NCBI GenBank assembly: GCA_029551925.1
Contig: JAKPEO010000100.1
Location: 1-13,261, forward strand
Source of the DNA: a bacterium
GTDB lineage: Bacteria > JAGOBX01
Direction: 5' to 3'
Length of the DNA stretch: 13,261 nt
Part shown: in pieces, positions 1 through 5,815 of the stretch
Numbering within the stretch: the first letter of the stretch is position 1
Layout of the letters: each line of letters begins with the position of its first letter
Translations under genes and position numbers: made by a program
The notes under the pieces: generated by a model
What the model saw: only the letters and a program-made list of their open reading frames with translations
Told to the model about the DNA's origin: nothing
Database searches by the model: none

Positions 1-178
1 ATTCCTGATGATCGTTGACATCCTCATAGCCAGCTATTATTGCATATACTCTTTGCAGCATTTGTTCTTCAATATTGTGAACCACCTTTCCGCTCTCTCG
101 TTTATCTGTTATGCACGCGCTCATTCTTTTTATTATTTTATATTTCTTTTCTATTTCGCGAAAAAGAATTGGAATTTT
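1..178 (-). pseudogene. IS1380-family transposase remnant (N-terminally truncated, cut by window edge)
   Basis: Read leftward from 178 there is an open frame that continues past base 1. It includes the motifs REIEKKYKIIKRMSACI, DKRESGKVVH and QRVYAIIAGYEDVNDH. These match the N-terminal part of IS1380-family DDE transposases, where an 'LxEIExxLGIxxRLAACI' segment precedes 'DxRxxxxVxHSLxxxLRxRxxAIAxGYEDxNDxxxLR'. Family members normally carry some 25-40 residues more upstream, usually ending in a TSDGG-like motif. Here a TAA stop sits at 179-181 just before the homologous part, and neither of the other two frames upstream continues the homology. The first in-frame ATG is at 122-124. I therefore read it as a 5'-truncated remnant whose breakpoint lies near 165-180. 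The catalytic DDE residues would be beyond the left edge, so I cannot say whether the rest is intact. I see no terminal inverted repeat or target duplication. Family call fairly sure; truncation inferred. Confidence 0.72.
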
Positions 179-234
179 TTATGAAGCGCTCTCAAAAAAA
201 ATCAAAAAAATTCAGAAAAATTATCTAAAAGTTT

Positions 235-263
235 TTGACAAAATACAAAAATTATAATATAAT
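235..263 (+). promoter_or_regulatory. Sigma-70 type promoter for the paaK operon
   Basis: A perfect -35 box TTGACA (235-240) is followed, after exactly 17 bases, by a perfect -10 box TATAAT (258-263). A second overlapping TATAAT lies at 253-258, but its 12-base spacing is too short. Transcription would start near 270, giving a leader of about 30 bases before the ATG at 302, with the ribosome binding site inside it. The promoter lies about 60 bases beyond the truncated transposase, in an A/T-rich stretch with no gene. Confidence 0.82.
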
Positions 264-288
264 TATTCCACATTTTTTTGAAAAATTC

Positions 289-294
289 GGGGGA
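289..294 (+). promoter_or_regulatory. Ribosome binding site that fixes the paaK start at 302
   Basis: GGGGGA lies 7 bases before the ATG at 302. The frame is also open from a TTG at 278, but that start lies upstream of this site and would place the purine-rich tract inside the coding region. The ATG at 302 is therefore preferred. Confidence 0.7.
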
Positions 295-301
295 ACAACA
301 A

Positions 302-1606
302 ATGAACTTTGAAAAAATAGACAAACTCGAAAAAATGGATATTAATCAAATCAAAGAAATACAAACAGACCGCTTAAAAAAAATTGTAAAATATTGTTAT
401 ACAAATATCAAGCATTACAAAAATCTGTTTGATAAACAAAAACTCAAACCGGAAGACATAAAATCTCTAGATGATGTAAAATTACTGCCATTCACATATA
501 AAACGGATTTAAGAGATAATTACCCATTCGATTTATTTGCTACGGCCCTTGATAAAGTTGTAAGAGTTCATGCTTCATCAGGCACAACAGGCAAACCAAT
601 TGTAGTCGGCTATACAAAAAATGACATTGAAGTTTGGGCTGAAACAGTAGCGCGGACATTATATAAAGGCGATGTATCTGAAAAAGATATTTTACAAAAT
701 GGTTATGGTTACGGTTTATTTACAGGCGGATTAGGCATTCATTACGGCGCTGAATATTTAGGTATCACTGTAATTCCAGTATCTGGCGGAAACACGCCGC
801 GGCAATTAATGCTGTTTGAAGATTTCGGCACAACATTATTGACCTGCACACCTTCCTATGCGATGCTGTTAGGCGAAGCGATTGAACAACAAGGCATCTC
901 CCGCTCAAAACTAAAATTACGCGTCGGTTATTTAGGCGCCGAACCTTGGTCTGATAATATGCGCAAAGAAATTGAAAAAAAATTAGGAATACTTGCAATT
1001 GATATTTATGGTTTAAGCGAAATAATAGGTCCGGGCGTAGCTGCTGAATGCAAATATCAAAATGGTCTGCATATCTGTACTGACCATTTTTATCCTGAAA
1101 TAATTAACCCGCATACTGGCGAGCAATTACCAGAAGGCACTTTTGGCGAATTAGTATTCACTACGTTAACAAAAGAATGTTCGCCATTTATAAGATATCG
1201 GACGCGCGATATTGCTGCGTTAAATTATCAAAAATGCGAATGCGGTAGTTGTCATTATCGTATGACGCGCGTAGCTGGACGCACTGATGATATGCTGATT
1301 ATCCGCGGAATAAATGTATTCCCAAGTCAAATCGAAAGCGTATTAATGGAAATAGATGGCGTTGCTCCGCATTATCAAATAATAGTTACGCGCGAAAACG
1401 CACTCGATGAATTAGAAGTACAAGTTGAAATGACTGACAACGCTTTTTCAGATGAAGTCAAAGAAATAGAAAATTTTGCAAGACGCATACAAAATGCAAT
1501 TGAAGCAGTTTTAACTATCCGCGTAAAAGTTACATTAGTTGGACCTGGCACAATTCAGAGATTCGAAGGCAAAGCAAAAAGAGTAATTGATAAAAGACAA
1601 TTATAA
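302..1606 (+). CDS. paaK: Phenylacetate-CoA ligase (AMP-forming)
   Basis: This is a member of the PaaK branch of the ANL adenylating enzymes. It activates phenylacetate or a related aryl acetate with ATP and CoA to the aryl-acetyl-CoA in the cytoplasm. From the ATG at 302 it is 434 residues, the usual length for the family. Visible motifs are the phosphate-binding loop SSGTTGKP (92-99), YGLSE (236-240, the A5 motif), the RYRTRD segment (298-303), a Cys-rich CxCGxC stretch followed by GRTDDMLIIRG, and the C-terminal GKAKRVID carrying the conserved lysine region. It heads a three-gene rightward unit behind a consensus promoter. The next gene encodes two ACT domains, a pairing common in anaerobes. 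There it often accompanies indolepyruvate ferredoxin oxidoreductase and runs with aryl-pyruvate fermentation, the ligase working in the ATP-forming direction. No iorAB gene is in the window. Family call very sure; exact substrate and direction inferred. Confidence 0.95.
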   Translation: MNFEKIDKLEKMDINQIKEIQTDRLKKIVKYCYTNIKHYKNLFDKQKLKPEDIKSLDDVKLLPFTYKTDLRDNYPFDLFATALDKVVRVHASSGTTGKPIVVGYTKNDIEVWAETVARTLYKGDVSEKDILQNGYGYGLFTGGLGIHYGAEYLGITVIPVSGGNTPRQLMLFEDFGTTLLTCTPSYAMLLGEAIEQQGISRSKLKLRVGYLGAEPWSDNMRKEIEKKLGILAIDIYGLSEIIGPGVAAECKYQNGLHICTDHFYPEIINPHTGEQLPEGTFGELVFTTLTKECSPFIRYRTRDIAALNYQKCECGSCHYRMTRVAGRTDDMLIIRGINVFPSQIESVLMEIDGVAPHYQIIVTRENALDELEVQVEMTDNAFSDEVKEIENFARRIQNAIEAVLTIRVKVTLVGPGTIQRFEGKAKRVIDKRQL

Positions 1607-1628
1607 AAAAAATTTGGGGTGATTAATT

Positions 1629-2060
1629 ATGTTATTAAAACAATTATCGATTTTTTTGGAAAATAAACCGGGCAAACTTTCGGAAGTAACAAAAGTATTA
1701 AAAGATAATAATATCAATATTCGCTCCTTGTCAATGGCTGATACTTCTGATTTTGGTATTCTGCGATTAATAGTGCCTAATGTTGAAAATGTCTATAAAA
1801 TTTTAAAAGAGCATCATTTTACCGTAAAAATAACAGAGGTAATCGCTGTAAAAATCAGTGACAGACCGGGCGGGTTAAACGAAATTTTAAATTATTTTTC
1901 AGAAGAAAATATAAATGTTGAATATATGTATGCTTTTGTTAATCGTTCTGGCGACAATGCAATAATAGTTTTTAAAGTGCATAATATTCAACACGCAATA
2001 AATATTCTTGTAAAAAATAATATTGAAATTTTCAAATATGAAGACATAAATACAATTTAA
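1629..2060 (+). CDS. Tandem ACT-domain protein, probable amino-acid sensor linked to PaaK
   Basis: This 143-residue cytoplasmic protein consists almost entirely of two ACT domains. The first covers about residues 1-67, with LSIFLENKPGKLSEVTKVL then NNINIRSL. The second covers about 68-143, with IAVKISDRPGGLNEIL then NINVEYMYAFV. Each begins with a beta strand and the 'xPGxL' turn that forms the ligand-binding loop in ACT domains. No catalytic domain is attached, so it is likely a stand-alone regulatory protein binding an amino acid, perhaps an aromatic one given its partner. It starts 22 bases after paaK with a GGGGTGAT-type binding site before the ATG, so the two are almost certainly cotranscribed. 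Free-standing double-ACT proteins of this size are commonly found beside PaaK-type ligases. Ligand and target are unknown. Confidence 0.88.
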   Translation: MLLKQLSIFLENKPGKLSEVTKVLKDNNINIRSLSMADTSDFGILRLIVPNVENVYKILKEHHFTVKITEVIAVKISDRPGGLNEILNYFSEENINVEYMYAFVNRSGDNAIIVFKVHNIQHAINILVKNNIEIFKYEDINTI

Positions 2061-2086
2061 TTTTTTTAAGTGGGAGGAAAAAAATA

Positions 2087-2410
2087 ATGAAAAAATTATT
2101 TCTTACAACTATAATAATTTTTATACTTGGCGGCTGCGCTGCTAATAAAGAACTGCAAAATAAAGTTAATGGTTTAGAGCAAGAAAATCAGCGTTTGTCC
2201 AAGAGTATTGAAGAATATAAAAATTTTATTGAAAATATGTATAGCAAAATAGAAAATTCTATTTCAACTAATAAAAGCATCGAAGATAATGACCAAATTA
2301 ATGAAATTGATAAATTAAAAAGTGAAAATGAAAGATTGAAGCAAGAAATAGAAAATTATAAAAAATATATAAGTAATCTTTATAATTTTGTTGATCCAAA
2401 CAAAAAATAA
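2087..2410 (+). CDS. Small coiled-coil lipoprotein with internal duplication
   Basis: The 107-residue product starts with a lysine pair, a hydrophobic stretch and the lipobox LGGC, with Cys17 the predicted lipidation site. It should therefore be a membrane-anchored lipoprotein facing the periplasm. The rest is charged, rich in E, K, N and Q, and has heptad-like spacing typical of a coiled coil. It carries an internal repeat: residues 30-55 (LEQENQRL...EEYKNFIENMY) and 77-102 (LKSENERL...ENYKKYISNLY) align without gaps with 12 of 26 identities. A strong GGGAGG binding site precedes the ATG. The gene is 26 bases after the ACT gene and is followed by the terminator at 2451, so it is the last gene of the paaK unit. 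I do not recognise a named family. A short structural spacer or multimeric scaffold is possible, but function is unknown. Confidence 0.82.
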   Translation: MKKLFLTTIIIFILGGCAANKELQNKVNGLEQENQRLSKSIEEYKNFIENMYSKIENSISTNKSIEDNDQINEIDKLKSENERLKQEIENYKKYISNLYNFVDPNKK

Positions 2411-2450
2411 TTTTTGGATAGGTTCTAATTATATTATAAAAAAATAAAGA

Positions 2451-2491
2451 CGTCTGGCAAAAAATATTGCCAGACGCTCTATATTTTTTTT
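2451..2491. terminator. Bidirectional intrinsic terminator between convergent genes
   Basis: A perfect 10-base inverted repeat, CGTCTGGCAA (2451-2460) and TTGCCAGACG (2467-2476), encloses a 6-base loop. On the plus strand it is followed by a run of eight T at 2484-2491. On the minus strand the other flank reads as a T-rich tail (complement of 2439-2450). It sits between the rightward lipoprotein gene ending at 2410 and the leftward gene ending at 2512, so it can end both transcripts. Confidence 0.92.
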
Positions 2492-2511
2492 GCGATATTT
2501 ATTTTCAAAAA

Positions 2512-3006
2512 TTAGCGTTTAGGATTGCACATATAATTGTTGCCTTTTTTACCGCGCGGACTTTTATCAAATTCAGTCATTTTTTCTAAATTACTTTCGA
2601 CAAGTTTATCTATTTTAGCGTTCTTATCTTTCTTTAATTCTTCTAATCCGCTCTGCATTGCCTTAATACGCAAATCCATTTCTTCTATTCTGACATCATA
2701 AAGCTCGCTTATTTTTGCGCGGTATTCTTGCTTTATTTTTGGCTTGTCTGCATCGCTTGCGCTTTTATATTTCAAACCAATTGTCCGCGCTTCGCTGCGC
2801 AATATTCTAATTTTATTACGTACTTCTTCTAATTTTGGGTCTTTCATTTCTGCGCGTAATTCTTGCATCATTTCATTTTTTGGACCGCCTTTATGAAATT
2901 CATGGTCTTCCATATCTTTTTTTTCCTTGTTCGGATTAGCATTAGCCAACATAGTAAAAGCAAATACAAATATCGCTGATAAAACAAATAATCTTAAATT
3001 TTTCAT
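2512..3006 (-). CDS. Secreted helical CpxP/Spy-like periplasmic protein of the ECF operon
   Basis: The 164-residue protein has a clear Sec signal peptide: a basic start, a hydrophobic core at about 5-20, and likely cleavage after MLANA (residue 23). The mature part is highly charged and predicted almost all helical. A short His/Asp-rich stretch (DMEDHEFHKGG, about 31-41) could bind metal, and a single Cys sits near the C-terminus (NNYMCNPKR). Helical secreted proteins with this look occur as periplasmic chaperones or sensors of the CpxP/Spy/ZraP/CnrX type. Direct sequence similarity is weak, and I see no clear LTxxQ motif. The context supports the call: it starts 2 bases after the anti-sigma gene, and its GAGGTGAT binding site lies inside that gene's last codons. 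It may sense misfolding or metal and feed back on the anti-sigma factor. That role is inferred. Confidence 0.75.
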   Translation of the reverse strand: MKNLRLFVLSAIFVFAFTMLANANPNKEKKDMEDHEFHKGGPKNEMMQELRAEMKDPKLEEVRNKIRILRSEARTIGLKYKSASDADKPKIKQEYRAKISELYDVRIEEMDLRIKAMQSGLEELKKDKNAKIDKLVESNLEKMTEFDKSPRGKKGNNYMCNPKR

Positions 3007-3008
3007 TT

Positions 3009-3464
3009 TTAAATCACCTCATTAAATTTTTTTAATTCATTTTCTAAATTATTAATTTCGTTATCGAAATCATTGAAATAATGTATTATAACATTCTCAC
3101 CTCCATTTTCAAAATTTTTATTTTCAACCGGTTGATTTTCGATTATTTTATTTTTATTGTTTATTTTCGCATTGTATTGATATATTGAAAATACCGCTAT
3201 CAAAACAATTGCAGCCGCAGAAAATTTAAATAATCTTTTAAAATCAAAAAAATTAATATTTTTCTTGCTGCTAATAAGAATATCTTCTTTCACTTTTTGA
3301 AATTTAATAGCATTATCTGCGTTGATTGATAATTTCGCATTTAATTCATATTTGAAATTTTTGCAATCTGCGCAAGTTTCTAAATGTTTCAATAATTCAA
3401 CATCAAATGCTTCATTATAAAATTCCAGCATAATTTGCTCTTTAAAATATTCGCAATTTTTCAT
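3009..3464 (-). CDS. Membrane anti-sigma factor with zinc-finger (ZAS-like) domain
   Basis: The 151-residue protein begins with a cytoplasmic domain carrying an HxxxCxxC motif (His27, Cys31, Cys34). This is the hallmark of zinc-associated anti-sigma domains, which clamp ECF sigma factors. A single membrane segment follows at about residues 78-96 (FKFSAAAIVLIAVFSIY), then a short Asn/Glu-rich outside tail. The ATG overlaps the sigma-factor stop by 4 bases (ATGA), and an AAGGAG binding site lies within the sigma gene. Translation is therefore probably coupled, which would keep sigma and anti-sigma in proportion. The periplasmic tail of about 55 residues has no recognisable sensor fold, so sensing may rest on proteolysis or on the secreted protein encoded next. 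Role confident from the motif plus neighbourhood; the signal is unknown. Confidence 0.87.
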   Translation of the reverse strand: MKNCEYFKEQIMLEFYNEAFDVELLKHLETCADCKNFKYELNAKLSINADNAIKFQKVKEDILISSKKNINFFDFKRLFKFSAAAIVLIAVFSIYQYNAKINNKNKIIENQPVENKNFENGGENVIIHYFNDFDNEINNLENELKKFNEVI

Positions 3465-3940
3465 TTTAATCGCTCCTTTAATTTTAAAGTTGCGTCAAAC
3501 AAATACCTTTTCACTGCGCCTTCGGTTAATCCTAATTTTTCTGATATTTCCGAAATTTTAAAATTGAAAAAATATTTATATTCAAACACTTCTTTTTCTC
3601 GCGCAGTCAAACAATCAAGCGCTCTCAATAAATCATTATTTCTTTGAATAGCGTTTTCATTACTATTTTCCAATGCTTGATTTTCAAATTCAGAAATATC
3701 CAGCATTTCAACCTTGTTATTTCTAAAATAATCAGTAATTTTATTTTTCGCTATCGTATAAATATACGACTTAATATTTAACGAACTATCCAACTCATTT
3801 ATTTTTTCAAATACCTTTGCAAATACTTCTTGAAACACATCCCAACTATCGCTTTCATTTTTGAGTTTCACAGATATAAAAGCAAAAATTCGCTCTTTGA
3901 ATTCATTATAAATCTCGTTAAATCGTTCGTGTTTATCCAT
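3461..3940 (-). CDS. ECF (sigma-70 group 4) sigma factor
   Basis: At 159 residues this is a minimal two-domain extracytoplasmic-function sigma factor. Region 2 spans about 10-75, including the DVFQEVFAKVFEKI helix (34-47), where most ECFs read 'DLVQETFLRV', and the SYIYTIAKNKITDYFR segment that recognises the -10 element. After a short linker, region 4 (about 104-157) contains LTAREKEVFEYKY and the helix-turn-helix ISEKLGLTEGAVKRYL, which recognises the -35 element. No extra C-terminal domain is present. It is directly followed, with overlap, by its membrane anti-sigma factor and then a secreted protein, a typical envelope-stress arrangement. No good Shine-Dalgarno sequence precedes the ATG, which is odd. 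The gene begins 55 bases after the GspL-like gene, and this gap may hold an ECF-type promoter. Which stress it answers cannot be told from the sequence. Confidence 0.92.
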   Translation of the reverse strand: MDKHERFNEIYNEFKERIFAFISVKLKNESDSWDVFQEVFAKVFEKINELDSSLNIKSYIYTIAKNKITDYFRNNKVEMLDISEFENQALENSNENAIQRNNDLLRALDCLTAREKEVFEYKYFFNFKISEISEKLGLTEGAVKRYLFDATLKLKERLK

Positions 3941-3952
3941 TCTGTTAAATAT

Positions 3953-3978
3953 TACGCAGTTATTATCAAAAAGGTTGG
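3953..3978 (-). promoter_or_regulatory. Candidate autoregulated ECF-type promoter
   Basis: Read leftward, CCAACC (3978-3973) contains the AAC core typical of ECF -35 elements and is followed by a T tract. CGTA at 3956-3953 fits an ECF -10 element, with 17 bases between AAC and CGTA, as in sigma-W/sigma-E type promoters. It lies directly upstream of the sigma gene, where autoregulation is expected. Against it, transcription would begin only about 6 bases before the ATG, leaving no room for a ribosome binding site and requiring near-leaderless translation. Tentative. Confidence 0.35.
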
Positions 3979-3995
3979 GAAAAATTTTAAAAAAA

Positions 3996-5231
3996 TTATT
4001 TTTTGATTGTTTTTTCTTTTAAAAATAATTGTATTTCAAATTCTGCACCAGTATTAGTTATTATATTTTTATAATTGGATTTTAATATTCTGGCTTCAAA
4101 TATTTCAGGCACAACATTCAGTAATTCGATTCTTATTTTATCCATATCGCCTAATGTCTTGCCTTCGCCTGAAATAGTCATTATATTGCTATTAATAACT
4201 ATTTTATTGACAATTATTTCATATCGTTCAAAAACTAAAAATACATTGTTTAAAATATTTTTATAATCAATATACAGCGGGGTATGCTGAATTATAATAT
4301 TGTGATTATTATATATTTTTTCTAATACATCGTTTATTTGCTTTTCCGGTTTGACGATAATTTTCAATTCAGGAAAATTATTTTTAATTAAATCATTATA
4401 ATATTGCGACAGCGCAAAATAATCTTTTTTTATTTTATAACGCGCGGCAAAAATATACATTGTCATCGCTGCAAATAATAAAATCAATAAAATCGCGGTA
4501 TTTTTATTAATTTGACTATTAAAAAATTCGCCCACCGCTAATTTTTTCTTATCATAAAAATTTGGTTTGATAAAATTACTTTCATTTTGTTTTATCAAAA
4601 TATCATATTCTAATTTTTTTAAAGCGCCGATTGATTCCGATATATCAATCGCTTCTTCGCCAATTTCCGTTAAAATACTTCTAAAAAATTTTAGTTTGCG
4701 GTTTTCATCAAATTCATAAGAATAAACGATATTTTCGTCGCAGCAGCGCCAATATTTATATTCTTCAATATTTTTATTTTTCAATTTTGCAAGATTTAAA
4801 ATAAACAAATGCGCAGGCATTATTCCTTTTATCTTCGCATTTTGAAAAATAGATAATAATTCTTTTATATATTTTTCGTCTATATAATTAATCAGCACAG
4901 CATTTATATTGTTTGATTTTTTATCTATCGAATGAATTGCCGCTAAAAACTTTTGATCTTCCGATTTCTGAAAATGCTCGTCTAATATTATATTCGGCAA
5001 GACTTTTAATATAGTTTCGCGTTCGCTAAACGGCAAATTAACAATATTGTTATAATATAATTTCGCGCTTATTATAATCAATACTTCTTGTTTTTTAAAA
5101 AAATCGGCAGTTTTAACATATTTTCTTAATTCGTCTATTTTTCCGTTAATTTTATTAAATGAATATTTTGAACGCTTATCAATCGACCAAATACAAAAAA
5201 AATCATTACTAATATAAATTATAATTTTCAT
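3996..5231 (-). CDS. GspL-like / PilM-PilN-like secretion or pilus assembly platform protein
   Basis: The 411-residue protein has the bitopic plan of GspL, the inner-membrane linker of type II secretion systems. A cytoplasmic actin-like part (about 1-235) contains NLPFSERETILKVLPNIILDE (65-85), split here as NLPFSERETILK and VLPNIILDE, resembling the 'P...R...ALP..LED' segment of GspL. One membrane segment follows at about 244-262. A periplasmic part has a short coiled stretch, the FPELKIIVKPEKQI element (286-299) resembling GspL 'FPD...P..QM', and a likely ferredoxin-like fold at the end. In T2SS, GspL couples the GspE ATPase to GspM; a fused PilM-PilN would do the same for type IV pili. Neither GspM nor any other Gsp or Pil gene is in the window, so it is an orphan here. 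Its ATG overlaps the gmhA stop by one base. Sequence is divergent: the architecture is clear, and the exact system is uncertain. Confidence 0.68.
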   Translation of the reverse strand: MKIIIYISNDFFCIWSIDKRSKYSFNKINGKIDELRKYVKTADFFKKQEVLIIISAKLYYNNIVNLPFSERETILKVLPNIILDEHFQKSEDQKFLAAIHSIDKKSNNINAVLINYIDEKYIKELLSIFQNAKIKGIMPAHLFILNLAKLKNKNIEEYKYWRCCDENIVYSYEFDENRKLKFFRSILTEIGEEAIDISESIGALKKLEYDILIKQNESNFIKPNFYDKKKLAVGEFFNSQINKNTAILLILLFAAMTMYIFAARYKIKKDYFALSQYYNDLIKNNFPELKIIVKPEKQINDVLEKIYNNHNIIIQHTPLYIDYKNILNNVFLVFERYEIIVNKIVINSNIMTISGEGKTLGDMDKIRIELLNVVPEIFEARILKSNYKNIITNTGAEFEIQLFLKEKTIKK

Positions 5232-5797
5232 TAATATCTGCTTTCAAGTAATTCGCATATTAAATGATTTATTAAACAATGAACTTCCTGTATTCTCGGA
5301 GTATCTTTAAGTTCTATATTAAAATTCACCTCTCCTATTCCCTTCATTTTTCCACCGTCTTTGCCTGTAATAGTGATAATCTTTGCGCCTTTTGAATGCG
5401 CTATTTTCAATGCCTCAATAATATTTTCTGAATTACCAGAAGTGCTGTAAGCGATTACGGCATCGCCTTCTTCGCACAGCGCTTCAATTTGCCGGCTGAA
5501 TACATATTCATAGCCAAAATCATTAGCTATTGCAGTCAGCGTAGAAACATTAGTATTCAAGCAAACAGCGGCAAGCGGCTGCCTCTGCGATTTTAAAAAT
5601 CTGCCGATTAATTCGCATACTATATGCTGCGCGTCAGCAGCACTGCCGCCATTGCCCATTGTTATTATTTTTTTATTGTTATAATAAGATTGCCATAAAA
5701 TCTCGCATATTTGATAAATTTTTCTTGTAAAATATTCGATATTGTCATTCAAATAACTTGTTAAATTTTCAATATTTTCTTTGATTTTTTCACGCAT
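5231..5797 (-). CDS. gmhA: Sedoheptulose-7-phosphate isomerase (phosphoheptose isomerase)
   Basis: This is a cytoplasmic SIS-fold enzyme that turns sedoheptulose 7-phosphate into D-glycero-D-manno-heptose 7-phosphate, the first step to the ADP-heptose used in the LPS inner core. At 188 residues it is of normal length. Diagnostic features are GNGGSAADAQH (48-58), Glu62 in CELIGRF (equivalent to the catalytic Glu65 of E. coli), ANDFGYEYVFSRQIEAL (91-107), the phosphate loop STSGNS (118-123), and IQEVH with His173 (equivalent to E. coli His180). All key residues are kept. It lies 18 bases after the GH57 gene and overlaps the GspL-like gene by one base, so it is surely cotranscribed with both. 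The other heptose genes (hldE/hldA/hldC, gmhB, hldD) are not in the window. Its presence is good evidence for a Gram-negative envelope or a heptosylated glycan. Confidence 0.96.
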   Translation of the reverse strand: MREKIKENIENLTSYLNDNIEYFTRKIYQICEILWQSYYNNKKIITMGNGGSAADAQHIVCELIGRFLKSQRQPLAAVCLNTNVSTLTAIANDFGYEYVFSRQIEALCEEGDAVIAYSTSGNSENIIEALKIAHSKGAKIITITGKDGGKMKGIGEVNFNIELKDTPRIQEVHCLINHLICELLESRY

Positions 5798-5815
5798 TTC
5801 TTATCACGCCCTTTT

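Noticed and set aside
15-50. TTGACA at 15-20 with TATTAT (35-40) or TATACT (45-50) as a promoter
   Set aside because: Spacings are 14 and 24 bases, both outside the workable range, and the sequence is within the transposase coding remnant.
40-228. Open plus-strand frame of 62 codons at the left edge
   Set aside because: It lies opposite the transposase remnant, has no ribosome binding site and resembles no protein; the homology is on the minus strand.
278-301. TTG start adding eight residues to PaaK
   Set aside because: The GGGGGA binding site at 289-294 lies downstream of it and is correctly placed for the ATG at 302.
765-998. Minus-strand open frame inside paaK
   Set aside because: It is the antisense shadow of the well-conserved PaaK core, without a binding site or recognisable motif.
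3961-4020. A/T-only inverted repeats (AAAATTTT and similar) as a terminator before the sigma gene
   Set aside because: There is no G/C stem, and such runs occur throughout this AT-rich window.
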